Shown in pieces: positions 43,467-52,269 of a stretch of 64,000 nt of DNA; the stretch's first letter is position 1; each line of letters opens with the position of its first letter. The DNA comes from Deltaproteobacteria bacterium (GTDB taxonomy: Bacteria; Desulfobacterota; Desulfobulbia; Desulfobulbales; SURF-16): contig JACRCD010000077.1 in NCBI GenBank assembly GCA_016219175.1, positions 1 to 64,000 of the forward strand, in the 5' to 3' direction. A program made the translations under genes and the position numbers. The notes beneath the pieces were generated by a model. The model had not been told where the DNA came from, made no database searches, and saw only the letters and a list, made by a program, of their open reading frames with translations.

Positions 43467-44153
43467 ATGAAGGCAATTGTCACAGGTGGCAACCGGGGAA
43501 TCGGTCTCGAAATAGCGAAAAAACTTCTGGCCAAGGGGTTTGAGGTTCATGTCCTGTCCAGATCCGGAATCGTTTCCCCGCCGGCAGGAATGATCTCCTG
43601 GGCAGCGGATGTCGCTGATTACGAACAGACAATCCGCATTGTTGACAGGATCGGTCCAGCGGATGTGCTGGTCAATAATGCCGGCATCATGAATACCAAG
43701 ACGGCAAGCGACTACTGTCACGACGAGATTCTGCACATTCTCAACGTCAACCTGATTACCTCCGTGCGGCTCAGCGTTCGCGTGGCCGAGCAGATGGCGG
43801 GCAGCGGTGGCGGCCGGATCGTCAGCATGGGTTCGATCGCCGGCGAAATCGGCCATCCCGATATTTGGTACGGCATTTCCAAGGCGGGGATTGTCAACGC
43901 CATGCGGTCACTCGCCAGAACATTCGGTCCGCGCGGCGTGATTGCCAACTCGGTGGCGCCGGGTCCCGTGGAAACGGACATGATGCAGAGCATTCCCCAA
44001 GAGCGCAAGGACCGCTTGCAAGCCGCAACGATCAGGCAGCGGTTCTGCACAGCCGAAGAGGTCGCGGAGACGGTCTGCTGGCTCGCCACCGCTGCCCCGG
44101 CCTGCATCAATGGCGAGGTGATTGACTTGAACAACGGCGTCAATTACCGTTAG
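43467..44153 (+). CDS. Short-chain dehydrogenase/reductase
   Basis: Classical SDR of 228 aa: T-G-G-N-R-G-I-G (6-13) for NAD(P), N-N-A-G (70-73), active-site S near 120-123 and Y135-G-I-S-K139. Similar to 3-oxoacyl-ACP reductase (FabG) but the substrate is unknown. The ATG at 43467 has AGGAAAG upstream; an open frame extends 28 codons further without a start signal. It converges on the ATPase gene with 12 bp between. Confidence 0.85.
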   Translation: MKAIVTGGNRGIGLEIAKKLLAKGFEVHVLSRSGIVSPPAGMISWAADVADYEQTIRIVDRIGPADVLVNNAGIMNTKTASDYCHDEILHILNVNLITSVRLSVRVAEQMAGSGGGRIVSMGSIAGEIGHPDIWYGISKAGIVNAMRSLARTFGPRGVIANSVAPGPVETDMMQSIPQERKDRLQAATIRQRFCTAEEVAETVCWLATAAPACINGEVIDLNNGVNYR

Positions 44154-44165
44154 GCGACCAACCCG

Positions 44166-45323
44166 TCATTCCCGCATGGTATACTGTGTTATATCGGAAA
44201 CATTTTCCAGGGGAAGAACCGTTATGTTCTTGTCGGCCGGATAGGAATTTCTGCCGGGATAGACAATCCAGAGATGAGCAAGCGACAGGTCGTGCAGGGC
44301 AACCCGCATTGATTTACTGATCTTGGGAGCTTCGTTGAACTTGAATTCCACGCCGATACGCTTGCCGTTCTTGATAAAGAACAGGTCAAGTTCAGCACCG
44401 CTGTGGGTGGCCCAGAAATAAGATTCTGCCGGTTTTGTTATCTGCAGGACCTGCTCCAGGGCGAATCCTTCCCACGAACCGCCCAGGCGGGGATTTCCCA
44501 TGAGGCCGTGCATATCCTGTATGTCAAGAAGGGTATGGAGAAGTCCTGTGTCGCGGAAGTAAATTTTGGGCGCTTTCACCTGGCGTTTGTTCAGGTTTTC
44601 ATGCCAAGGCTGGAGTTGGCGGATCATAAACGTCCCGGTCAGAATATCGAGATACGATCGTATTGTTTTGTCATGCAGACCAAGGGAACGCCCAATTTCC
44701 GAGGCATTCAGGATCTGGCCGTGAAAGTGGGCCAGCATGGTCCAGAATCTCCGCATGGATGCAGCCGGGATAGTAATGCCCAACTGGGGAATATCCCTCT
44801 CCAGGAAGGTCCGGATGAAGTTATTTCTCCAGGCCAGACTGTCATCATTATTTTGGGCGAGATAGGCGAGGGGGAAGCCGCCCCGGAGCCACAGTTTTTC
44901 AGAAGAATCGCTTCCCGTCTCTTTGAGATTGAAGCCTGAAAGTTTGACGAACTCTGTCCGGCCCGCCAAGGTTTCCGAAGCGTTTTTGACAATGTGGGGC
45001 GCCGCGCTTCCCAGGATAAGGAAGCGGGCCTTGTTTTCAGGCCTGTCCACCAGAATGCGCAAAACGTTGAACAGGTGGGGCATTTCCTGGATTTCATCAA
45101 GTACGACCAAGCCTTGCAGGGAACCCAGCATTAATTCCGGGTTCTGAAGACGGCGCTGATCCGGGAGGGATTCAAGGTCAAAGTACGTTGCGTTCCGCTC
45201 ATTACCGTAAATGCGGGCAAGCGTTGTCTTGCCGCACTGTCTGGGGCCCAGCAGCGTGGTGACGGGAGCCCGCTTGACGGCGGTCGTGATGCTTTTCAGA
45301 CAGTCTGGGCGCTGGATGATCAT
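44166..45323 (-). CDS. AAA ATPase with DUF4143 domain
   Basis: Walker A G-P-R-Q-C-G-K-T-T-L (26-35) and Walker B L-V-V-L-D-E-I-Q-E define the AAA_14 domain; the C-terminal DUF4143 (about 190-360) carries the E-L-D-L-F-F and V-E-F-K-F-N strands of a PD-(D/E)xK-like fold. Such proteins are widespread, variable and often lie next to mobile genes. Function is unsettled. 385 aa is typical. It stands alone. Confidence 0.85.
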   Translation of the reverse strand: MIIQRPDCLKSITTAVKRAPVTTLLGPRQCGKTTLARIYGNERNATYFDLESLPDQRRLQNPELMLGSLQGLVVLDEIQEMPHLFNVLRILVDRPENKARFLILGSAAPHIVKNASETLAGRTEFVKLSGFNLKETGSDSSEKLWLRGGFPLAYLAQNNDDSLAWRNNFIRTFLERDIPQLGITIPAASMRRFWTMLAHFHGQILNASEIGRSLGLHDKTIRSYLDILTGTFMIRQLQPWHENLNKRQVKAPKIYFRDTGLLHTLLDIQDMHGLMGNPRLGGSWEGFALEQVLQITKPAESYFWATHSGAELDLFFIKNGKRIGVEFKFNEAPKISKSMRVALHDLSLAHLWIVYPGRNSYPADKNITVLPLENVSDITQYTMRE

Positions 45324-45700
45324 GTGTCGATATTAACATTGAAAATTAGGAATATCAATACGAAATTTCAATGATTATATTGGTGGCTCAGTCTGGGAAT
45401 CAAGATCTGACCAAACCAGCCCGTTGATATTTTTAGGACCATAATGAGATTTTTGACTGGCAATCCCGTCCCTGTGGACGCGGAGATAAGGTTCCTGACT
45501 TCGTATCTGATGGAAATTAAAGCGTGCCGGCGAAAGATTTCCTTGTCTTCCTTTTGCGCGGCTCGCACTGTCAAATTTTCCCCCCTCCTGTCAAAAACGA
45601 GAAATATTTTCCTTTCCTTTCCTTATTCTCCTTGCCCTGCTTTCCGATATGTTTCCGTGTAACAACCAAATATTATTGAATTATTTTTTTTATTTGCAGG

Positions 45701-45716
45701 TGGTATGTAACTTGCT
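45701..45716 (+). promoter_or_regulatory. Candidate sigma-54 promoter of the pseudaminic acid operon
   Basis: TGGTATGTAACTTGCT matches TGGCACG-N4-TTGCW with GG and GC exactly ten bases apart; two of the less conserved positions differ. Transcription would start near 45728. A 13-mer shared with the SafE/Usp promoter lies 37 bp upstream (45651-45663). Confidence 0.65.
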
Positions 45717-45741
45717 AAATGAAGTGAAACATAAAGTTTAC

Positions 45742-45768
45742 TTAAGCTTTTTCTTTTCCGGACGATAA
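45742..45768 (+). promoter_or_regulatory. Weak sigma-28 promoter candidate
   Basis: TTAA-N15-GACGATAA resembles the flagellar TAAA-N15-GCCGATAA pattern with two mismatches. It would fit a flagellin-modification operon, but it lies downstream of the sigma-54 start and is only suggestive. The rest of the 45324-45700 gap holds no gene. Confidence 0.35.
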
Positions 45769-45805
45769 GTTTGTTAAAGAAACCGTTACATAATACCCCT
45801 TGGTG

Positions 45806-47095
45806 ATGGAGACGAGCGAAACAATGCAGGTGAAAGAAATGAAATTCAGGATCAAGCAGGTGAGCCAGAAACTTGACCTCCCGGTTTCAACTATTCGTTA
45901 CTGGCAGAAAGAATTTGCTGAATATGTTGATCCGGAACGGACCAACGGGGGACAGCGCAGATATGCGGGAAATGATGTTGATCTGTTGGCCCAGATTAAA
46001 GAACTGGTCTATGTGAAGAAACAGTCCATAGATCAGGCTAAAAAGATTCTGCAAAATGGAGGACGGCAAGTGGAAGGAATCGATTGGACCGACCAGACTA
46101 TTCTGCTCACCGGTGGCACAGGCTCCTTTGGTAAACATTTTTGCCGGGTGATGTTGGAAAAGCATAACCCCAAGGTTATCCGAATCTACAGCAGGGATGA
46201 GCTGAAACAGCATGAAATGCGTATTGAGTTCGGGGATGATCCGCGACTCCGCTTTTTCATCGGCGATGTTCGCGACGGGAAACGATTGGAAAGGGCCATG
46301 GATGGAGCCGATATGGTTGTGCATGCCGCAGCCTTGAAACAGGTGCCTGCCTGTGAATACAATCCTTTTGAGGCAGTGAAGACCAATGTGCATGGCGCTC
46401 AGAATGTGATCGATGCAGCGATCGATACCGGCGTGAAGAAGGTTATTGCGCTTAGCACGGACAAGGCTGTTAATCCCGTTAATCTGTATGGGGCCACTAA
46501 ACTCTGTTCCGATAAACTTTTTACCCAGGGCAATGCTTATGCCGGAGAGAAGGGTACACGTTTTGCCTGTGTGCGCTACGGGAACGTCATTGGCAGCCGC
46601 GGCAGTGTTATTCCTCTTTTTCTCAACCAAAAAAAAAGCGGCACCATCACCATTACCGACGATCGGATGACCAGGTTCTGGATCACCTTGGATGAGGCAG
46701 TGGAACTGGTGATCAAGGCCTTTTATTATATGGAGGGCGGAGAGATCTTTGTGCCGCGCATCCCAAGCATGCGAATTACCGACCTGGCCGAGGCCATAGC
46801 GCCGGAATGTAAAGTTGAGATCATCGGCATCAGGCCCGGAGAGAAGCTTCATGAATCGTTAACAGGTGAGGATGAGGGACGCAATACCATCAGCTATAAA
46901 GGGATGTATGTGATTTTGCCTAATATGAGCTGGTGGGAAAGAAAAAATTATAGGGGTGGAGAAAAGTTGCCTGAGAATTTTGTCTACACCAGCGACAGCA
47001 ATGACGCCTGGCTTGGGGTGGATGAACTGCGCCGGATAGTCTATGGCAATGAAAAAATCACCACTCCCAAAATGCGTGTCAAAGCCGTAGCCTGA
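45806..47095 (+). CDS. pseB: UDP-GlcNAc 4,6-dehydratase (inverting) with N-terminal MerR-type domain
   Basis: Residues about 12-80 form a MerR-type winged helix (F-R-I-K-Q-V-S ... V-S-T-I-R-Y-W-Q-K-E-F ... G-G-Q-R-R-Y). From about residue 92 on it is a full PseB: T-G-G-T-G-S-F-G binds NADP, S-T-D-K-A-V-N-P-V-N-L-Y-G-A-T-K holds catalytic Asp, Lys and Tyr. PseB makes the 4-keto-6-deoxy intermediate of pseudaminic acid. ATG 45806 and ATG 45839 (AGGTG upstream) are both possible starts. An internal GTG at 46070 with a strong ribosome site could give stand-alone PseB. The fusion is unusual. Confidence 0.88.
   Translation: METSETMQVKEMKFRIKQVSQKLDLPVSTIRYWQKEFAEYVDPERTNGGQRRYAGNDVDLLAQIKELVYVKKQSIDQAKKILQNGGRQVEGIDWTDQTILLTGGTGSFGKHFCRVMLEKHNPKVIRIYSRDELKQHEMRIEFGDDPRLRFFIGDVRDGKRLERAMDGADMVVHAAALKQVPACEYNPFEAVKTNVHGAQNVIDAAIDTGVKKVIALSTDKAVNPVNLYGATKLCSDKLFTQGNAYAGEKGTRFACVRYGNVIGSRGSVIPLFLNQKKSGTITITDDRMTRFWITLDEAVELVIKAFYYMEGGEIFVPRIPSMRITDLAEAIAPECKVEIIGIRPGEKLHESLTGEDEGRNTISYKGMYVILPNMSWWERKNYRGGEKLPENFVYTSDSNDAWLGVDELRRIVYGNEKITTPKMRVKAVA
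46058..46072 (+). promoter_or_regulatory. Internal ribosome-binding site for a shorter PseB
   Basis: GGAGG (46058-46062) lies seven bases before an in-frame GTG at 46070. Translation from there gives V/M-E-G-I-D-W-T-D-Q-T-I-L, the usual beginning of PseB (341 aa). Confidence 0.6.
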
Positions 47096-48291
47096 TGTCG
47101 GATCCTCTACGGAAAGAATCGGCCGGTATTATTGGGGAGAAGATGGGGCAACATTATATTCCCTATGGGCGGCAGCTGATTGGGGCAGATGATATTGCGG
47201 CGGTTGTCGAGGTTCTTCAGTCAGCTTGGCTTACCACTGGTCCCAAGGTCACTGACTTCGAAAAGGCGGTGGCCGAGTCGGTCGGGGTGCGCCACGGGAT
47301 TGCGGTCACCAGCGGGACCGCTGCCCTGCACGCCGCCATGTCCGCCATTGGTATCGGTCCGGGGGATGAGGTGATTGTTCCGGCCCTCACCTTTGTCGCC
47401 ACGGCAAATTGTGTCGTCTATGAGGGAGGAACCCCGGTTTTTGCCGATGTTCATGCGGATACCCTGCTTATTGATCCGGATCAGGTGCGTAAAAAGATCA
47501 CACCCCGCACCAAGGCCATCATCGCCGTGGATTACGCTGGGCAGCCCTGCGATTATGATTGTCTCAGCGAAATTGCCGCTGCGCATAAGTTGTTTCTGGT
47601 GGCGGACGGCTGCCATGCCCTTGGGGCTGAATACAGAGGCCGCAAAGTCGGTTCACTTGCCGATCTTACTGTGTTTAGTTTTCATCCGGTGAAGCATATC
47701 ACGACTGGTGAAGGAGGCATGATTGTCACGGATAAATCCGATCTGGCTGAAAGGTTATGCCGCTTTCGCAATCACGGCATCAGTTCCGACCACCGGCAGC
47801 GTGAGAATCAGGGAACCTGGTTTTACGAGATGGTTGATCTCGGCTTTAATTATCGCCTTTCGGATATCCAGTGCGCCCTGGGTATCAGTCAATTGAAAAA
47901 GCTGCCGGAATGGCTTGCCCGGCGGCGTGGGCTGGCGCGGCTCTATGATGCCGCCCTGGCCGATGTGCGTGAAGTTGCACCGTTGACACATAACGGCGAC
48001 AATCAGCACGCCTATCATCTGTATGTTGTCCGTCTGGCTGAGCAAACGGACCGGGAGCAAGTGTTCAGGGAGATGCGGCGCAAAAATATCGGCGTCAATG
48101 TTCATTACCTGCCGGTGCATCTTCATGCCTATTATCGCAACCGCTATAAGACCGCTCCGGGATTGTGCCCGGTCGCGGAGAAGACCTATGAACGCATCCT
48201 TTCGCTGCCCATGCATGCCGGCCTGTGTGATGAGGATGTGAGGAGGGTGGTCAGCGCCCTTGGCGAGGCGGTGGCGGGTGCGGGCCGATGA
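47095..48291 (+). CDS. pseC: UDP-4-keto-6-deoxy-N-acetylaltrosamine aminotransferase
   Basis: PLP-dependent DegT/DnrJ/EryC1 enzyme, second step of pseudaminic acid synthesis. The PLP-binding Lys is K200 in F-H-P-V-K-H-I-T-T-G-E-G-G; S-G-T-A-A-L-H near 67-73 and the D-G-C-H-A-L-G motif are family markers. 398 aa. The ATG overlaps the pseB stop as TGATG. C-terminal Y-L-P-V-H-L-H-A-Y-Y fits PseC rather than ArnB. Confidence 0.93.
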   Translation: MSDPLRKESAGIIGEKMGQHYIPYGRQLIGADDIAAVVEVLQSAWLTTGPKVTDFEKAVAESVGVRHGIAVTSGTAALHAAMSAIGIGPGDEVIVPALTFVATANCVVYEGGTPVFADVHADTLLIDPDQVRKKITPRTKAIIAVDYAGQPCDYDCLSEIAAAHKLFLVADGCHALGAEYRGRKVGSLADLTVFSFHPVKHITTGEGGMIVTDKSDLAERLCRFRNHGISSDHRQRENQGTWFYEMVDLGFNYRLSDIQCALGISQLKKLPEWLARRRGLARLYDAALADVREVAPLTHNGDNQHAYHLYVVRLAEQTDREQVFREMRRKNIGVNVHYLPVHLHAYYRNRYKTAPGLCPVAEKTYERILSLPMHAGLCDEDVRRVVSALGEAVAGAGR

Positions 48292-49838
48292 AGAGTGATT
48301 TGTCGGGAAAACTGCTCATTATCCGGGCGGATGCGGATGTAAGCATCGGCACCGGCCATGTGATGCGCTGCTTGGCCTTGGCCCAGGCCTGGCAGGAACG
48401 CGGTGGGCGGGTGATTTTTTCAGGCAGGATAGAGAGCGACAAATTACGGCAGCGCCTTTCCTCCCAGGGATTTTCTGTTGTTGGCCTGGGCAGCGGCCGC
48501 CCGGATGACCCGGATGCGGACGGGCTCTCTGCGCTGCGGGAACTGTATGGCAATGACCATGAGCCCTGGCTGGTCCTGGACGGTTACCGGTTCAGCGCGG
48601 AGTACCAGCAGAGGTTGCGTGACTCCGGTCTGAAACTGCTGGTGCTCGATGATTATGTCCATCTTCCGGCATATCAGGCCGATATACTGCTTAATCAGAA
48701 TATCGGCAGCGACAGGCTGGCGTACACTATCCCGGCTGAGTCGGTCCTAATGCTGGGGAGCGCTTATGTCCTTTTGCGCCGGGAATTCCGTGGGGTTCGC
48801 AGCCAATTGAAAAACGGCGTAGCGCCCAGGGCCGGACGAATCCTGGTGACCATGGGTGGAGCGGATCCGGACAATGTGACCCTTAAAGTGATAGAGGCCT
48901 TGAAGCTTGCCGAGTTGCCCGGGCTGGAGGCAAAAATCATTGTCGGGCCGGCGAACCAGCACCTGGAAGAGCTGCAGAAAAGTCTGGGACAGGCGTCGTT
49001 TGCCGGGGAGATCCTCTGTGCCGTGGAAGATATGGTTCCGGTGATGCACTGGGCGGATGTGGCAATTTCGGCCGGGGGTGGCACCTGCTGGGAACTGGCC
49101 TGTCTAGGTGTGCCGGCCCTGGTGATCACCCTGGCCGCCAATCAGTTGGGAGTTGCCAAAGGGATGGCCGAGGCTTGCGCCGGGGTGGATTGCGGCTGGG
49201 CGGACAGCCTGACTCCGGAAAGACTTGCCGGATTGCTAGAGGATTTGTGTGGAGACGTGGTGCGGAGGCTGGCAATGCAGAAAGCAGGCCGCGCCCTGGT
49301 TGACGGGCAGGGGGCCGCGCGAGTCGTGGAGAGGATGGCTTTCTTCCCCTTCAGCTTTCGCCCTGCGGGGCCGGAGGACTGTCGGCCTCTGTTTGAGCTG
49401 GCCAATGATCCGGTTGTCAGAAATGCTTCCTTTAAGCGGGAAAAGATTGGCTGGGAAGAGCATCGGCAGTGGTTTTCCCGGCGCATGCAGGACAAAAACT
49501 GTCTGTTCTGGATTCCCCTCGTCAGGGGAGATCAAGCGGCCGGGCAGGTGAGGTTTGACATAGCGGGCGACGAGGCCGTCATATCGGCAAGCCTGGCGAC
49601 TGAGTATAGAAACGCGGGATTGGGAAGCAGGATGATCAATCTGGCCTGCCGGAAGCTTTACACCATCAGGAAGCTCAATCGCATAAAGGCCCTGGTAATA
49701 AAAGAAAACGTTCAGTCATTGAAAGCCTTTGGGCGGGCCGGATTCAAGGTGATGCGCGAGGATACGGTTAAAGGCCTGCCAACTGTAGTGATGACATTTG
49801 AGGATTACCTGGATGAACCAGTGTCTGCACATACATAA
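48288..49838 (+). CDS. pseG: Fused PseG UDP-sugar hydrolase and PseH N-acetyltransferase
   Basis: Residues 1-345 are PseG, a GT-B-fold hydrolase that removes UDP: A-D-V-S-I-G-T-G-H-V-M-R carries the catalytic His (H24), and G-G-A-D-P and S-A-G-G-G-T-C-W-E follow. Residues about 352-510 are a GNAT acetyltransferase (R-P-A-G-P-E-D ... E-Y-R-N-A-G-L-G-S-R-M-I) in the place of PseH. Acetylation normally precedes hydrolysis, so one protein would perform two sequential steps. 516 aa. Overlaps pseC by ATGA. Confidence 0.9.
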   Translation: MKSDLSGKLLIIRADADVSIGTGHVMRCLALAQAWQERGGRVIFSGRIESDKLRQRLSSQGFSVVGLGSGRPDDPDADGLSALRELYGNDHEPWLVLDGYRFSAEYQQRLRDSGLKLLVLDDYVHLPAYQADILLNQNIGSDRLAYTIPAESVLMLGSAYVLLRREFRGVRSQLKNGVAPRAGRILVTMGGADPDNVTLKVIEALKLAELPGLEAKIIVGPANQHLEELQKSLGQASFAGEILCAVEDMVPVMHWADVAISAGGGTCWELACLGVPALVITLAANQLGVAKGMAEACAGVDCGWADSLTPERLAGLLEDLCGDVVRRLAMQKAGRALVDGQGAARVVERMAFFPFSFRPAGPEDCRPLFELANDPVVRNASFKREKIGWEEHRQWFSRRMQDKNCLFWIPLVRGDQAAGQVRFDIAGDEAVISASLATEYRNAGLGSRMINLACRKLYTIRKLNRIKALVIKENVQSLKAFGRAGFKVMREDTVKGLPTVVMTFEDYLDEPVSAHT

Positions 49839-50874
49839 CAGGAAAATAGGCGCGGGGCAGCCGGTTTTCATTGTGGCGGAAATGTCGGCAAATCATGGGC
49901 AGGATTTTGACCAGGCGGTGAAAATCATCAGGGCGGCGAAAGAGGCGGGCGCCGATGGAGTCAAGCTGCAGACCTATACGCCTGATACCATAACCATCGA
50001 CTGCGATAATGACTGCTTTGTCATCAAGGATACCATCTGGGCAGGCAAGAGCCTCTATCAGCTATACGGCGAGGCTTATACCCCCTGGGAATGGCAGCCG
50101 GAATTACAGCAGGTCGCTCACTCCCTGGGTCTGGAGTTCTTTTCCACCCCTTTTGATGCCAGCGCCGTGGATTTTCTGGAGGGCATGGATGTCAGAGTGC
50201 ATAAAGTCGCCTCTTTTGAGCTGGTGGATCTGCCTTTGTTGAAAAAAATCGGCGGGACCGGCAAGCCTGTCATTCTGTCAACAGGCATGGCTACCCTGGC
50301 CGAAATAGATGAGGCGGTCAGGGCGCTTCGCCAATCCGGCGCCAGTGAGCTTGCGTTGCTTAAATGCACCAGTGCCTATCCTGCTCCGCTTGAGGAAATG
50401 AACCTGCGCACCATTGCCCATCTTGCCGAGGCCTTCGCCGTGCCGGTGGGTCTGTCGGATCACAGCATGGGTGTTGCGGTGCCGGTGGCGGCTGTCTCCG
50501 TCGGCGCCTGTATCATAGAAAAACATCTGACGCTCTCTCGATCTAGCACCGGACCTGACAGCGCCTTTTCTCTGGAGCCCGCCGAATTTAAGGCCATGGT
50601 GAACGCGGTGCGCCAGACCGAACAGGCACTGGGCCGGGTGCGTTATGACCCGACGGCAAAGGAAAAACAGAGCCGTATCTTCCGCCGTTCGCTCTTTGTG
50701 GTGCGGGACATGGCGGCAGGCGAGGAATTTACCCAGCGCAATACCGCGTCGATCCGGCCGGGACATGGGCTGCATCCGCGCTACCTGGAGATGGTGCTTG
50801 GCCGCCGGGCCTCGGTTGCCATTACCCGCGGCACGCCGCTGGCCTGGGAACTGGTGGGGGAGGCGAGCAGATGA
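49813..50874 (+). CDS. pseI: Pseudaminic acid synthase
   Basis: NeuB-family enzyme that condenses the 2,4-diacetamido sugar with phosphoenolpyruvate. F-I-V-A-E-M-S-A-N-H, the K-L-Q-T-Y-T-P-D-T segment, K-C-T-S-A-Y-P-A and S-D-H-S-M-G are typical, and an SAF antifreeze-like domain closes the protein (about 290-350). The ATG at 49813 has GAGGA eight bases upstream and overlaps the end of the pseG-pseH gene by 26 bp. 353 aa. Confidence 0.93.
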   Translation: MNQCLHIHNRKIGAGQPVFIVAEMSANHGQDFDQAVKIIRAAKEAGADGVKLQTYTPDTITIDCDNDCFVIKDTIWAGKSLYQLYGEAYTPWEWQPELQQVAHSLGLEFFSTPFDASAVDFLEGMDVRVHKVASFELVDLPLLKKIGGTGKPVILSTGMATLAEIDEAVRALRQSGASELALLKCTSAYPAPLEEMNLRTIAHLAEAFAVPVGLSDHSMGVAVPVAAVSVGACIIEKHLTLSRSSTGPDSAFSLEPAEFKAMVNAVRQTEQALGRVRYDPTAKEKQSRIFRRSLFVVRDMAAGEEFTQRNTASIRPGHGLHPRYLEMVLGRRASVAITRGTPLAWELVGEASR

Positions 50875-51590
50875 ACGTGGCGATCATCCCGGCCCGGGGC
50901 GGCAGCAAGAGAATACCCGGCAAGAACATCAAGCCGTTTGCGGGTCGGCCGATTATCGCCTACTCCATCGAAGCGGCCCTGGACTCCGGTCTGTTTGACC
51001 GCGTCATCGTCTCCACCGACAGCGAGGAGATCGCCGCCGTGGCCCGGCAATACGGAGCCGAAACGCCCTTTATGCGGCCCGCGGCCTTATCCGATGATTT
51101 TACCACCACCGCGGAGGTGGTGGACCACGCCCTGCGCTGGCTACAGGAGTATGATGAACGAGTACGTCATGTCTGCTGCATCTATGCCACGGCCCCGTTC
51201 ATCAGGCCTGAAGATCTGCGGACAGGCCATGAGTTGCTTGTTGGTCACCGCGTCTCCACTGTTTTTCCCGTGACCAATTATCCGAGTTCGATTTTCCGGG
51301 CCCTGAAGATTGAAGCGGACGGTCACCTCGCCATGATGTGGCCGGAGCACGAGCTGACCCGTTCCAACGATCTGCCCGAGGCGTACCATGATGCGGGCCA
51401 GTTCTACTGGCTGGATGTCGCGGCTTTTCTGGCCAGCGGCAGGATCTACGGCCATGATGCGCTACCGCTTATCCTGCCCCGGTGCCTGGTGCAGGACATC
51501 GATACCCCGGAGGACTGGCATCTGGCGGAACTGATGTATGAGGTTCAGGTGCGGCGCGCCGAAAAAAAAGAGAGGAGAGGCAATGACTGA
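50871..51590 (+). CDS. pseF: Pseudaminic acid cytidylyltransferase
   Basis: CMP-sugar activating enzyme of the NeuA/PseF type: I-P-A-R-G-G-S-K-R-I-P-G-K-N (5-18) binds CTP, T-D-S-E-E-I-A and D-A-G-Q-F-Y-W are conserved. It makes CMP-pseudaminic acid, the donor for flagellin glycosylation. 239 aa, coupled to pseI by ATGA. The C-terminal ~25 residues are Lys/Arg/Glu-rich. Confidence 0.93.
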   Translation: MNVAIIPARGGSKRIPGKNIKPFAGRPIIAYSIEAALDSGLFDRVIVSTDSEEIAAVARQYGAETPFMRPAALSDDFTTTAEVVDHALRWLQEYDERVRHVCCIYATAPFIRPEDLRTGHELLVGHRVSTVFPVTNYPSSIFRALKIEADGHLAMMWPEHELTRSNDLPEAYHDAGQFYWLDVAAFLASGRIYGHDALPLILPRCLVQDIDTPEDWHLAELMYEVQVRRAEKKERRGND

Positions 51591-52203
51591 TTTCAAGACG
51601 GCGCAGGAAGCCTTCTGGGCCGGAGAATTCGGCTCACAGTACATCAACCGCAACCCCACCGATTTCGAACTGGCCGGCCGGCTGGCCCTGTTTGCAAAGA
51701 TCATCGGCCGCACCACCCATGTCCGCTCAGTGATCGAGTTGGGGGCAAATATCGGCAACAATCTGCGGGTGCTGGCGCAACTGTTGCCCGGCGCCGCGCT
51801 TGCCGCCGTGGAAATCAATCAGGATGCGGCGGATGTGCTCAGACAATGGGGCAGGGCTGAGGTGCATCATGATTCCATTCTCGATTTCCGGACGGATCAG
51901 TGTTATGATCTGAGTCTTGTTTCCGGTGTGCTCATTCATATGAACCCGGAAGTGTTGCCCCTGGTGTATGATCTGCTGCATCGGCTGTCGAGCCGCTATA
52001 TCTGTTTGGTGGAATATTATAATCCGTCTCCGGTGGAGATACCTTACCGGGGTCACACTGGTAAGCTGTTTAAGCGCGATTTCGCCGGCGAGATGCTGGA
52101 CAGGTTCAGCGATCTCCGTCTGCTGGATTACGGATTCATCTACCACCGGGATAATAATTTCCCGCTGGATGATCTTACCTGGTTTTTGCTTGAAAAGGGG
52201 TGA
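51583..52203 (+). CDS. Pseudaminic-acid-associated methyltransferase
   Basis: Class I methyltransferase with motif I V-I-E-L-G-A-N-I-G-N-N-L (about 48-59) and L-V-S-G-V-L-I-H-M-N-P. The size (206 aa), the N-terminal Q-E-A-F-W-A-G-E-F-G and the location directly after pseF match the pseudaminic acid biosynthesis-associated methylase family. It probably modifies the sugar or its precursor. ATG 51583 has GAGGAGAGG upstream; the open frame begins earlier inside pseF. Confidence 0.85.
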   Translation: MTDFKTAQEAFWAGEFGSQYINRNPTDFELAGRLALFAKIIGRTTHVRSVIELGANIGNNLRVLAQLLPGAALAAVEINQDAADVLRQWGRAEVHHDSILDFRTDQCYDLSLVSGVLIHMNPEVLPLVYDLLHRLSSRYICLVEYYNPSPVEIPYRGHTGKLFKRDFAGEMLDRFSDLRLLDYGFIYHRDNNFPLDDLTWFLLEKG

Positions 52204-52269
52204 TAGATGTGGAATATAAATCTATTTGTTATTCCGTTGCGCGGTTGAACTCTGCTCTGGTTTTTATCT

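Noticed and set aside
44166-45323. AAA/DUF4143 ATPase as a defence gene
   Set aside because: The family is common and varied, and no defence partner is adjacent.
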